A DNA stretch of 64,000 bases from Thermoanaerobacterium sp. RBIITD (GTDB lineage: Bacteria; Bacillota; Thermoanaerobacteria; Thermoanaerobacterales; Thermoanaerobacteraceae): assembly GCF_900205865.1 (NCBI RefSeq), contig NZ_LT906662.1, positions 1,116,001-1,180,000 on the forward strand, read 5' to 3'. The notes under the pieces are model-generated. The model saw only the letters and a list, made by a program, of their open reading frames with translations, was not told where the DNA came from and ran no database searches. The stretch's first letter is position 1; the number at the start of each line of letters is the position of its first letter. Below are positions 39,101 to 46,620 of this stretch, in pieces. Made by a program: the position numbers and the translations under genes.

Positions 39101-41391
39101 GTAACTGGTACAATTGCTTTTATTTTCGTGCCAATATTGAGCTTCTTTCCATCTATAATATTTCCACTGTTATCTTCTACACTTATGATATTTAACTTAA
39201 TATTTCCTATAGTTACATCAGGGTATTTGGGCGAATAGACACCATCTTGTACTGTCTCGCCTACATAAAAATCCGTCCCTGTTATCGTAATAAGATTACC
39301 TCCGTACTTTGAGCCAAAATTTGTAAAAACATCTGTTATCGTTGGTGCTGTGTAAAAATAATATCCATTTGCCTTTGTTGTAAATCCACGGTTCTGATCA
39401 GCATCTTTATTTACAATCTTTACATCAACATATCCTAATATATCGCTCTTTGGTGTTGTAACGGTCAATATTGATCTATTGTTAGCATCTATTGTTAAGT
39501 CCTTTATTGTAGCTAATTTATCTCCAAAAAAGACATTTACACCAGGTCTTATATCAAATCCTTGGATAGTAACTGTATCACCACCAGCTCTACTGCCGCT
39601 ATCTGGCGATATACTTAAAATAACTGGATTTGACGGCAATGGATTGTATGTAAACTTCTTTAATGGTGAACTTTGCTCAGAATACTTCATAACGACATTT
39701 CCATTTAAATCTTTTATAGTCGTTTCAACAGTCACAATTACATCAACAGGCATTGGTTGTCCAGGAGGATTAAGCGTAATGCTTGGTGATAAAACCCTCA
39801 GAGATTCCTGTCCCTCAGATGGTACAGTAATACCTTCAATTATAGCTTTATTGCCACCAAATGTTACATAAAGCTTCCTCTCCCTAGTTCCCGTCATATT
39901 TTGACCTGTCACAGGATCTATATATGTAAAATTATCGTTACTGTAGGTTATCTCGGTTTTATCAGGGTTATTTGTATATGATGATGGATCGTCCTTTTTT
40001 TGAAAATTATAACCCCATATTGTTACATCTGTATTTCCATTTTCATATCCGCTGTATGGATTCATATCTATTGCAACAAGGGTATCTTCGACAGCGAGGT
40101 AGAAATAGCCGTTTTCTTTAGTTACTGTATATCCCGTCACAGGGTCAACAATGTCAACATTGACAGGGCCTGATTTGCTGTATGGTGGTGTCGTAACTTC
40201 TATGGCCTTTTTGTTGCTAGAAAGTCCTGTAAGGTTGACCATTTTAACATCTTTCCCTTGAATGCCTCCAAACTTAACTACAAGGTCCTCTCTTAGGTTG
40301 TCACCTACTATCATTACTTTAGTTCCGCCTGTCATTGAGCCCGCATTTGGTGTAATATTGTCGATCGTAATAGCAGATGGCGTAGGAATAATTTTTAAAG
40401 CATTAACTACCGTTGCCGTTGAACCATTCTCTGCTACGATATCAATATTCTGATATTCTAATGTCGTATCCTTTGGTGCCGGTACTTTTACAGTCATCTC
40501 CGTGCCATCATTATTTATTGTTATATCGCTGCTATTTACGAGATTTGAACCTATATAAATTCTTTTATTTGTGCCAAGTGATGAAAAGCCGTGACCGTAA
40601 ATTGTTATCGTGTCACCAACAACTACTTGATATTTAGACAAACTTGTTATATCATGACTTACCGCTGATAATTTTATAGGTGGGATTGATGCAGACCTTC
40701 CATTGTAAATATTTGTTACAAAAATATTATAGTTAGTATTTGGATCTATTCTTATGTTTGAAGGTATATTTGTAATGAGTAAAGATCCACTTTGAGAGAC
40801 AACATCAGCAATTTCACCATTTATATTTGCATTAACAATATCATTTAAATAGCTTCCTTCTATTCTTATATATGACTGTGTTTTTCTGTCTACAACTTTG
40901 CCATTGCTATCTTTTATAAGTGTTATGTAGTTATCAAGTGCAGCACTTGATATGTTGGGATTATTCAAATATGTAAAGCCATTTGGCAATGCAGCACTTT
41001 GCCCATCGTTTCTTTGGACAATAATCATATATGGCTTATCTAACATCAATCCCGTATTAGATAAAGAAGGTACTTTCGCATATATCGTGTTTTCATTGAC
41101 GCTTAATATTTCAAGCTTTGTTTTATCTGTTTTTGTATCAATATAAACTGCGTCAATCTGGGAAACAACGTTATTTGCATTATCAAAGGTCATAAAGCCA
41201 CTACCTTCTATTTTTATGTCTGTAGCACTATCATATGGTCCTTTTGCCGGCGATGCCATTGTGCCATCATACCTTAATGATTTTACAGATGTAATATTAG
41301 GGGGATTTGCAGCAAATGCTTTTGACATATTTCCCGGGAAAAACGACACTATAAAGACAAAAATCAGCAATAATGACAAAATTCTTTTCAA
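36142..41391 (-). CDS. Giant secreted IPT/TIG-repeat protein (1749 aa)
   Basis: The likely start is TTG at 41391 (MKRILSLLLIFVF), eight bases after AAGGAG; a GTG at 41400 overlaps that site. A signal peptide (1-28) is followed by at least 11 IPT/TIG Ig-like repeats, each with the pattern P-x-x-G-x-x-x-G-G-x-x-(V/I)-x-I-x-G-x-x-F. Examples are ITPNAGSMTGGTKVMIVGDN and VDPPKGSIDGGTTVTIYGND. A fibronectin type III-like domain (about 1480-1560, YVDGLSPNTTYNFELRPIN) and a 190-residue C-terminal domain end the chain. No SLH domain, LPXTG motif or C-terminal membrane helix is seen, so attachment must go through other proteins. The next two genes encode SLH proteins and are obvious candidates. A fibrous surface layer or adhesin is inferred. 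Confidence 0.85.
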   Translation of the reverse strand: MKRILSLLLIFVFIVSFFPGNMSKAFAANPPNITSVKSLRYDGTMASPAKGPYDSATDIKIEGSGFMTFDNANNVVSQIDAVYIDTKTDKTKLEILSVNENTIYAKVPSLSNTGLMLDKPYMIIVQRNDGQSAALPNGFTYLNNPNISSAALDNYITLIKDSNGKVVDRKTQSYIRIEGSYLNDIVNANINGEIADVVSQSGSLLITNIPSNIRIDPNTNYNIFVTNIYNGRSASIPPIKLSAVSHDITSLSKYQVVVGDTITIYGHGFSSLGTNKRIYIGSNLVNSSDITINNDGTEMTVKVPAPKDTTLEYQNIDIVAENGSTATVVNALKIIPTPSAITIDNITPNAGSMTGGTKVMIVGDNLREDLVVKFGGIQGKDVKMVNLTGLSSNKKAIEVTTPPYSKSGPVNVDIVDPVTGYTVTKENGYFYLAVEDTLVAIDMNPYSGYENGNTDVTIWGYNFQKKDDPSSYTNNPDKTEITYSNDNFTYIDPVTGQNMTGTRERKLYVTFGGNKAIIEGITVPSEGQESLRVLSPSITLNPPGQPMPVDVIVTVETTIKDLNGNVVMKYSEQSSPLKKFTYNPLPSNPVILSISPDSGSRAGGDTVTIQGFDIRPGVNVFFGDKLATIKDLTIDANNRSILTVTTPKSDILGYVDVKIVNKDADQNRGFTTKANGYYFYTAPTITDVFTNFGSKYGGNLITITGTDFYVGETVQDGVYSPKYPDVTIGNIKLNIISVEDNSGNIIDGKKLNIGTKIKAIVPVTNDPYPVGWQDMTILNYDGKDGTAGGSTTLKNAFEIKDTHKTPTIISVDPNKGPTKGGTQIKITGSNFENGSIVTIDGVQAKVTNVMSGNTVINAVTPPGTLGKKIVQVVNPSDGGTASLTDGFEYLLIETKPQITKVSPNYGGKGTLVYIFGSDFSRKIGDSEGAKVYLGDTVMENIYVVDENTITAVVPDMQYAGLYDIKVVNPDTAVALSPQKFHFLVPESNPIVTSVYPDHGTVNGGTALTINGNDFRRGAEVYIGGKLATNINISSDGKTITAMTPPGNPGKAYVTVINYDGGNYTYGLHDGESGFTYVVPNSTPVITKIDPNKGSTYGGDMVTITGQDFRISKNENGEILKDSDGNPIGPEVYFGNVKAPKVIYVDYGTLKVVTPPNAPGPVRVSVVNYDSGIGYIDNGYTYVQSKPVINSITPPKSNVNGTTHVIVLGSDFAMPLYDGDKLLRAGAAVYIDDKEVTDVTVVDSGEIKFIAPIQGDIGKKTLKIVNPDGGVATADIEYVSPVSNPVIYEVDPPKGSIDGGTTVTIYGNDFRDKVEVYFEGIEATVVSNTANAIVVKTPAGDPKELNIPIAVTVYNVDDGASSTLEGAFTYVKTGTNPKITSVTPNTGSTRGGETVTIKGDNFKTGLAVYFGDTKAPNAYVQDYKTIIVTTPQHQEGKVDVRVLNPDFSDAVMAGGFTFVQTVPENPTGFWADGISGNDHTIYLHWTKVNGAKLYEIYGKKSSDDNYSFIASTDKLEYYVDGLSPNTTYNFELRPINDLGNSGYAYDSATTDTSSNSKYDTGVPDVNNDTSINLSGNTAIVTLGKDALDNYIIDLTGYKYSNVNKWIINVPNYFKNDYTKITLRTKEFGMEFTPDDLNLSSDYDRITIERLGDKAIDDLNKKLPKYQSIVSDIYDIKYDEINDDKISAINYFKKNIKITMNYYNNRFENYGIVSIRNFDAGMIYNPYMDTALHYVSVDINYPGRYALVNTK

Positions 41392-41652
41392 TTCGTACAC
41401 TCCTTGTTTTTTATATTTAGTAGCTCAATAATGCTGGATAAAATTTCAAAAGTTTATTTATCTTAGGTTTAGCTTTATACTGCATCCGCACATTTCAGAC
41501 TAATGACTAAAATCTATAAAATATTTCAGTTTTATACCGTACTAAATGTCTTACTCTTCCATATATTCAATTTTGTTCTACATGAAACATTTTGATATTC
41601 TTCTACATTATTGATATCGACAAAACATTACTTAAACTTGAGCAAAATGAGC

Positions 41653-41748
41653 AAAAAAAAAAACGCTGCTTTTAAAGCAGCACACCAAATTGGGTTGGGG
41701 GTGCAGAATATAAATTAAATTATGGGGAAAAGGGGAATCATTCTTACA
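41653..41748 (-). ncRNA. Candidate C-rich small RNA with intrinsic terminator
   Basis: A TATAAT box (41755-41760, minus strand; the -35 is weak) precedes a roughly 96-base segment. It contains TTCCCCTTTTCCCC (complement of 41724-41737) and CACCCCCAACCC, both predicted to be mostly unpaired. It ends in the perfect stem GCTGCTTT/AAAGCAGC (41665-41681) followed by eleven T. The layout resembles C-rich Firmicute antisense RNAs such as RsaE/RoxS and FsrA, but I do not recognise the family. It could also be the 3' end of a long transcript. Confidence 0.5.
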
Positions 41749-41780
41749 ATTTTTATTATAATACAATTATTTTTCAAAAT

Positions 41781-41802
41781 AAATAGGACTTTAGTCCTAT
41801 TT
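41781..41802 (-). terminator. Perfect hairpin downstream of the YvrJ gene
   Basis: AAATAGGACT/AGTCCTATTT, 10-bp arms with a 2-base centre, about 195 bases after the YvrJ stop and just upstream of the candidate small RNA. It may be a terminator (followed by ATTTTG) or an operator. Confidence 0.45.
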
Positions 41803-41995
41803 ACAATTATTTTTAAATTTTTTTCTACATAAAATTTTAAAATTCGCTTTTTTAATGCATTTCCAATCATCATATATGTCGAAATTGCAATGAAAAACTT
41901 TCGCTTAAGATAAAATAATTTTTTAAGAATAAAATATAAAAGAAATAAATCAATAAAAGGAAGTTTTTATTGCGTAAATAAGTACAACATGATGC

Positions 41996-42139
41996 TTAAT
42001 CTTTTTTGGCTATTGCTTTGGCAAGCTCATTTATGGAATTTGTCAAGCTATCAAGCTTGCCTTCAACCCTAACAAGCAAGTATATACTTACTACGATAGG
42101 AAAGCCAAGGTTTGCTATGCCTGCAAATACCTCATTCAT
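41996..42139 (-). CDS. YvrJ-family small membrane protein
   Basis: The ATG at 42139 (MNEVFAGIANLGFP) follows GAGGAGGAA; the upstream extension lacks support. The 47-residue product has one membrane helix (LGFPIVVSIYLLVRVEGKLD) and an amphipathic helical tail, matching the YvrJ family. Its function is not known. In many Firmicutes it occurs with DUF1659 and DUF2922 proteins, both encoded just upstream here. A terminator separates it from them, so it may depend on read-through or on its own promoter. Confidence 0.8.
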   Translation of the reverse strand: MNEVFAGIANLGFPIVVSIYLLVRVEGKLDSLTNSINELAKAIAKKD

Positions 42140-42328
42140 TTTTGTTCCTCCTCTCTTCTTTATATGCGTAACATAAAACTTTAGCATCACAACTAGATAC
42201 GTTACCATAAGCAAACATATTGAAAAGCATCATCATTATGTCCGATAAGTAAAACGATAATGAGTAAACCTAAGTATATTAATTAGAAATACTCGTAAGA
42301 TAAGTTGACATTTAGTCGCATCATGTGC

Positions 42329-42356
42329 AAAATAGCGGGGATAACCCCGCTATTTT
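42329..42356 (-). terminator. Terminator of the DUF1659-DUF2922 pair
   Basis: AAAATAGCGGGG/CCCCGCTATTTT, a 12-bp perfect stem with a 4-base loop that overlaps the DUF2922 stop codon. No long U-tract follows beyond the stem itself. Confidence 0.75.
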
Positions 42357-42573
42357 ATTTCACTGCAAATTCTTTTTCTGTTGTCGATACGAGATTTGCT
42401 CCCACAATCTCAACGAGCTCGCCGCCGCTTGTATCAAAGATGTTCTTTGTGAGAATCGACTGCATAGCACTTTTCACTTGATCATCTGTAAGAGTATCAA
42501 GCGCATTATCAACATTAATTCTGAAATTCTTGCCTATTTTATTCTTAAAATTCATTTGAAGCTGTACTGCCAT
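42355..42573 (-). CDS. DUF2922 family small protein
   Basis: 72 residues starting at the ATG at 42573 (MAVQLQMNFKNKIGKN), eight bases after AAAGGAGG. It fits DUF2922: a beta-strand start, LTDDQVKSAMQSILTKNIF in the middle, and ELVEIVGANLVSTTEKEF at the end. No signal or membrane segment. Function unknown. It is translated right after the DUF1659 protein (37-base gap), and the two families usually travel together with YvrJ. Confidence 0.85.
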   Translation of the reverse strand: MAVQLQMNFKNKIGKNFRINVDNALDTLTDDQVKSAMQSILTKNIFDTSGGELVEIVGANLVSTTEKEFAVK

Positions 42574-42610
42574 GTGCATTACCTCCTTTCATTAAAATTT
42601 ACGGATATCT

Positions 42611-42835
42611 TTACGCTTGTGTTAAGTCAACTTGATTTATGCGGGTTACTGATTTAACTGGATTTGATTGAAGTCCGCTTAGTATCGCTGCAACATCCAT
42701 TACATCTTGGTCAACAGCGGCACTTTTGATGTTATTGTATGTTCTTGCACTCACGACATCAAGACCTCTTTCGTCTTTACCTGTAATGTAGGCTATCTGA
42801 AGCCTTGAGCCCTTTGGTGTTGATATAACCGCCAT
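42611..42835 (-). CDS. DUF1659 family small protein
   Basis: 74 residues; ATG after AAAAGGAGG. It fits DUF1659: MAVISTPKGSRLQIAY at the start, then RTYNNIKSAAVDQDVMDVAAILSGLQ and a C-terminal RINQVDLT. It is small, soluble and of unknown function. It is the first gene of the DUF1659-DUF2922 pair. The strong ribosome binding sites of all three genes in this group suggest high expression. Confidence 0.85.
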   Translation of the reverse strand: MAVISTPKGSRLQIAYITGKDERGLDVVSARTYNNIKSAAVDQDVMDVAAILSGLQSNPVKSVTRINQVDLTQA

Positions 42836-42908
42836 CCTAACACCTCCTTTTTATTTATTACACTTATAATATATAAGAAACTTAAAAATCTTACCCATAA
42901 AAAAAATA

Positions 42909-42940
42909 GCATAATAGTACCTATTTTGGTATTATTATGC
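42909..42940 (-). terminator. Terminator of the methylmalonyl-CoA operon
   Basis: GCATAATAGTACC/GGTATTATTATGC stem with one mismatch and a 6-base loop, followed on the minus strand by TATTTTTTTTA, 31 bases after the epimerase stop. Confidence 0.85.
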
Positions 42941-42971
42941 ATTACCAAATTTTATATAAGCTTACATTTTT

Positions 42972-43373
42972 CTAATCCCTTTGGCACAGTTCTAATAATA
43001 CGCCGTGGGTACATTTAGGATGTACAAAGGCAATCCTTGCACCGCCTGCACCATACCTCGGCACCTCATCAATAAGTCTTACACCCTTTACTTTTAAATC
43101 TGCTAGGATTTTTTCAATATCATCAACTCTTACCGCTATATGCTGTATTCCTTCGCCCTTTTTCTCAATGAATTTGGCTATTGCGCTATCCGGTGATGTC
43201 GCTTCAAGCAGCTCTATTTCGCTATCACCAACGGGTATAAAAGCCGTCTTAACTTTCTGCTCTTCTATAACTTCACTACCTTTTATTTTTAATCCTAAAG
43301 TATTTTCATATAAATCAATCATTTCATCAATGCTTTTTACTGCTATTCCAATATGATCTATTCTATTTATCAT
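42972..43373 (-). CDS. mce: Methylmalonyl-CoA epimerase
   Basis: 133 residues, the normal length. The metal ligands of this glyoxalase-fold enzyme are visible: IDHIGIAV (His near residue 7), the Glu in IELLEAT, QHIAVRV (His), and the C-terminal Glu in LLELC. It converts (S)- and (R)-methylmalonyl-CoA, making the mutase product usable. It begins two bases after the MeaB stop, so the two are translationally coupled. Together with the mutase genes upstream, the assignment is firm. Confidence 0.93.
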   Translation of the reverse strand: MINRIDHIGIAVKSIDEMIDLYENTLGLKIKGSEVIEEQKVKTAFIPVGDSEIELLEATSPDSAIAKFIEKKGEGIQHIAVRVDDIEKILADLKVKGVRLIDEVPRYGAGGARIAFVHPKCTHGVLLELCQRD

Positions 43374-43375
43374 TT

Positions 43376-44320
43376 TTATTCCTCCAATAAATCTTTATAT
43401 AATTTTTCGGCTACGGTAAATGGATCTACTGTTCTATCAAGAATTTTATTAAGTTCTCGATTAAATTCATCTGTATTTATTTTCTCGCTGACTATAGACA
43501 ATAGCTTGTTTGTCAAAATCTCGATTATTTCCCCTTTTAAGTTTTTAAGTCTCCTCAACTTTAATGCTCCGCTATCTTCTAAATATCTTCTGTGCTCCTT
43601 TATCTTTTCAAGAAGAACATCACAACCTATGTCCTCCTGTGCAATAACTTTTAATACTGGTGGTCTCCATTGGGATTTTTCATCAAGATCTAATGTCATA
43701 TTAAGCTCAACAACTGTCCTATCCGCTCCATCTCTATCAGCTTTATTAACTGCGAATATTTCACCTATTTCCATAATACCCGCCTTTATCGCCTGTATAT
43801 CGTCGCCCATACCAGGTGCTAATACCATAACAGTCGTATCAGACATTTTAACAATATCAACTTCAGATTGTCCAACACCTACAGTCTCAATGAAGATATA
43901 GTCCATTCCTGCTATGTCTAATATATGTTTAGAGGCTTGGGTCGCTTTTGCAAGTCCCCCAAGATGGCCTCTTGTACCCATGCTTCTAATATAGACATTG
44001 GGCTCGAGGGAGATTTCTTGCATTCTTATCCTATCCCCCAGTATTGCACCACCTGTAAATGGGCTTGTAGGGTCTACGGCAATTATGCCTATACGCTTAT
44101 TTTCTTTTAAAAGGTGTTTGACGAGTTTATCTGTGAGTGTACTTTTGCCAACGCCGGGCGGACCGGTAATACCTACAACATAGGCTTTACCTGAATGAGA
44201 ATACAATTTTTTTATCAGGTCATATGCTCTTTTGTCTTCATTTTCTGCCCAGCTAATGGCTCTTGCAATACCTCTTTTATCGCCTTTTAATATTAATCCT
44301 TCTACATCGATATCTCCCAT
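43376..44320 (-). CDS. meaB: MeaB/ArgK G-protein chaperone of methylmalonyl-CoA mutase
   Basis: 314 residues. The P-loop [15 protein letters not shown], the switch region [18 protein letters not shown] and the base-specific NKADRDGAD mark the MeaB family of SIMIBI GTPases. MeaB loads and protects the cobalamin cofactor of the mutase. The gene follows the mutase small subunit after an intergenic gap of 181 bases, which contains a short sequence repeated at 54453. That gap is unusual inside an otherwise tight operon and may hold an internal control site. Confidence 0.95.
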   Translation of the reverse strand: MGDIDVEGLILKGDKRGIARAISWAENEDKRAYDLIKKLYSHSGKAYVVGITGPPGVGKSTLTDKLVKHLLKENKRIGIIAVDPTSPFTGGAILGDRIRMQEISLEPNVYIRSMGTRGHLGGLAKATQASKHILDIAGMDYIFIETVGVGQSEVDIVKMSDTTVMVLAPGMGDDIQAIKAGIMEIGEIFAVNKADRDGADRTVVELNMTLDLDEKSQWRPPVLKVIAQEDIGCDVLLEKIKEHRRYLEDSGALKLRRLKNLKGEIIEILTNKLLSIVSEKINTDEFNRELNKILDRTVDPFTVAEKLYKDLLEE

Positions 44321-44385
44321 TTTAACCTCTTTTCTAAGTATTATTTTAAATTACTAATTATAGTTTAATTTAAATTAAGCTTTAT

Positions 44386-44406
44386 GGATAAATACCACCG
44401 CTCACA
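44386..44406 (+). repeat. Copy 1 of a 21-base intergenic motif
   Basis: GGATAAATACCA-CC-GCTCACA, in the gap between mutase small subunit and meaB. A second copy at 54453-54473 differs by two bases. Both are non-coding and in the same orientation. With AT-rich DNA a chance match cannot be excluded. Confidence 0.35.
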
Positions 44407-44501
44407 TAGGATTCAAACCTATTATGTTTACGAAAAATCGCTTTAAAACCAAACCTTAAGTTACATAAACTTTAATATTGTTATTTAGAATACTCTAAAA
44501 T

Positions 44502-44903
44502 CTATACCGCCTTATTGACATGCTTTTTTATAAATTCGATTACTGTTGTTGTAGGTGTGCCTGGCGTAAATACTTCCGCTATTCCTTTTGATTTAAGGAA
44601 TGGTATATCTTCGTCAGGTATTACACCGCCGCCAATTACGAGAATATCATCTGCGCTTCTTTCTTTAAGAAGGCTCGTTATCTTTGGAAAAAGCGTATTG
44701 TGCGCACCTGATAATATACTTAATGCCAATACGTCTACATCTTCTTGAATGGCGGCTTCGACTATCTGCTCTGGTGTCTGCCTCAAACCCGTATATATGA
44801 CTTCCATGCCAGCATCTCTTAGTGCCCTCGCAATAACTTTTGCACCTCTATCATGGCCATCAAGACCTGGTTTTGCTACAAGTACTCTAATTGGTCTATC
44901 CAT
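44502..44903 (-). CDS. Methylmalonyl-CoA mutase, cobalamin-binding small subunit
   Basis: 133 residues forming only the B12-binding domain: [20 protein letters not shown] contains the D-x-H-x-x-G motif that donates the lower axial His, followed by [14 protein letters not shown] and [12 protein letters not shown]. The catalytic barrel is a separate protein encoded 12 bases upstream, the split arrangement found in archaea and many anaerobes. Both are needed for interconversion of succinyl-CoA and (R)-methylmalonyl-CoA. Confidence 0.93.
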   Translation of the reverse strand: MDRPIRVLVAKPGLDGHDRGAKVIARALRDAGMEVIYTGLRQTPEQIVEAAIQEDVDVLALSILSGAHNTLFPKITSLLKERSADDILVIGGGVIPDEDIPFLKSKGIAEVFTPGTPTTTVIEFIKKHVNKAV

Positions 44904-44915
44904 TTTCAGTCCTCC

Positions 44916-46595
44916 TTATAAAATAATATGTTGTTGATATTCTCCAAAAACGGAGCGCAATACGTCACAAATTTCACCAAGTGTTGCATATTCTCTTACT
45001 GCATCGATTATCTTTGGCATTAGATTTTCTTCCCCTTGAGCAGCTTTCTTTAATTCATCGAGTGTCGCCTTAACTTTTGCATTGTCCCTTGATTCTTTAA
45101 CCTTTCTTATCTTCTCTTTTTGCATTTCACCAACTCTTGGATCAACTTTTAATAATCCTTTGTGTGGTGGTTCTTCGATCTGGAATTTATTAAGCCCTAC
45201 AATCACTCTGTCACCACTTTCGACTTCTTTTTGATACTGATATGCACTATTCTGTATTTCTTTTTGTATAAATCCTTTATCAATAGCTTTTGCAGCACCA
45301 CCAAGCTCATCTATCTTTTTTATATATTCCATTGCTTTTGACTCAATCTGATCTGTTAAATATTCGATGAAATAGCTTCCTGCAAGTGGATCTGGTGTAT
45401 CGCATACACCGCTTTCATATGCTATAATCTGCTGTGTTCTTAAAGCTATCCTTACAGAATCCTCTGATGGTAATGCCAATGCCTCATCACGGCTATTTGT
45501 ATGGAGCGACTGTGTTCCTCCAAGAACAGCTGCCAATGCCTGAAGCGTTACTCTTACTATATTGTTATCTGGCTGCTGTGCTGTTAGCGTTGATCCTCCC
45601 GTCTGTGTGTGAAACCTTAGCATCAATGACTTTGGACTTTTTGCATGAAACCTCTCTTTCATTATCTTAGCCCACATTCTCCTAGCCGCCCTGAATTTTG
45701 CAACTTCCTCTAATAAATCATTGTGAGCATTGAAGAAGAAAGATAGCCTTGGTGCAAATTCATCGACATCAAGTCCTGCTTTTATTGCTGCTTCAACATA
45801 TGCTATTCCATCTGCCAGTGTAAATGCGACTTCCTGTACTGCTGTAGCACCAGCTTCTCTTATATGGTAGCCGCTTATGCTTATCGTGTTCCATTTTGGA
45901 ACATTCTTTGAACAGTATTCAAATATATTTGTTATGAGCCTCATAGATGGACCAGTCGGGAAAATATACGTACCGCGGGCGATATACTCTTTTAAGATAT
46001 CATTTTGTATTGTACCTTTTAATTTGTCAGGTGTCACACCTTGCTTTTCTGCAACAACTATATACATTGCAAGAAGTATTGCCGCAGGGGCATTAATCGT
46101 CATAGATGTGCTTACTTTATCAAGTGGTATTCCATCAAAGAGTATCTCCATATCCTTTAAAGAATCTATAGCAACACCAACTTTCCCAACTTCACCTTCT
46201 GCCATCGGATGATCTGAGTCATAGCCAATCTGTGTCGGTAAGTCAAATGCAATACTTAAGCCTGTCTGACCTTGCTCTAAAAGGTATTTATACCTTTCAT
46301 TAGACTCTTCAGCTGTACCAAATCCAGCATACTGCCTCATTGTCCAGAATCTTCCTCTGTACATCGTTGGCTGTACACCGCGCGTATACGGATATTCACC
46401 AGGAAAACTAAGATCATCAAGGTAATCTTTTTTAGCAATATCTTCTGGCGTATAGATATTTTTTACTTCAATGCCTGATGATGTAGTAAATTTCTCCCTT
46501 CTTTCAGGAAATTTTGCAGTGACTTTTTTTACAATATTATTAGTCCAATTTTCCTTTTCCGCTTTTATTTTGTCTATTTCTTCTTTGTTATGCAT
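44916..46595 (-). CDS. Methylmalonyl-CoA mutase, catalytic large subunit
   Basis: 559 residues, the length of the split-type large subunit. Typical stretches are [59 protein letters not shown] and [16 protein letters not shown]. It is a TIM-barrel radical isomerase that needs adenosylcobalamin bound by the small subunit. It lies 25 bases downstream of a CoA-transferase gene in the same operon. Related isobutyryl-CoA mutases are an alternative, but the epimerase and CoA-transferase neighbours favour methylmalonyl-CoA. Confidence 0.93.
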   Translation of the reverse strand: MHNKEEIDKIKAEKENWTNNIVKKVTAKFPERREKFTTSSGIEVKNIYTPEDIAKKDYLDDLSFPGEYPYTRGVQPTMYRGRFWTMRQYAGFGTAEESNERYKYLLEQGQTGLSIAFDLPTQIGYDSDHPMAEGEVGKVGVAIDSLKDMEILFDGIPLDKVSTSMTINAPAAILLAMYIVVAEKQGVTPDKLKGTIQNDILKEYIARGTYIFPTGPSMRLITNIFEYCSKNVPKWNTISISGYHIREAGATAVQEVAFTLADGIAYVEAAIKAGLDVDEFAPRLSFFFNAHNDLLEEVAKFRAARRMWAKIMKERFHAKSPKSLMLRFHTQTGGSTLTAQQPDNNIVRVTLQALAAVLGGTQSLHTNSRDEALALPSEDSVRIALRTQQIIAYESGVCDTPDPLAGSYFIEYLTDQIESKAMEYIKKIDELGGAAKAIDKGFIQKEIQNSAYQYQKEVESGDRVIVGLNKFQIEEPPHKGLLKVDPRVGEMQKEKIRKVKESRDNAKVKATLDELKKAAQGEENLMPKIIDAVREYATLGEICDVLRSVFGEYQQHIIL

Positions 46596-46620
46596 ATAAA
46601 TACCTCCAATATATTAAAAA

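Larger units (their letters stand above)
41392..41995. other. 604-base intergenic region upstream of the surface operon
   Basis: No credible reading frame. It holds a candidate small RNA with a strong terminator (41653-41748) and a 22-base perfect hairpin (41781-41802), both on the minus strand. The part from 41392 to 41650 is AT-rich and should carry the surface-operon promoter, but I find no convincing -35/-10 pair. The part from 41810 to 41995 shows nothing I can name. Confidence 0.6.

Noticed and set aside
42325-42657. Plus-strand frame of 110 codons opposite the DUF2922 gene
   Set aside because: It overlaps a well-supported minus-strand gene with a perfect ribosome binding site, and its composition is not protein-like.
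44400-44430. tRNA-like arm (minus strand ATAGGTTTGAATCCTAT)
   Set aside because: It resembles a T-arm, but no acceptor, D-arm or anticodon arm can be formed around it on either strand.
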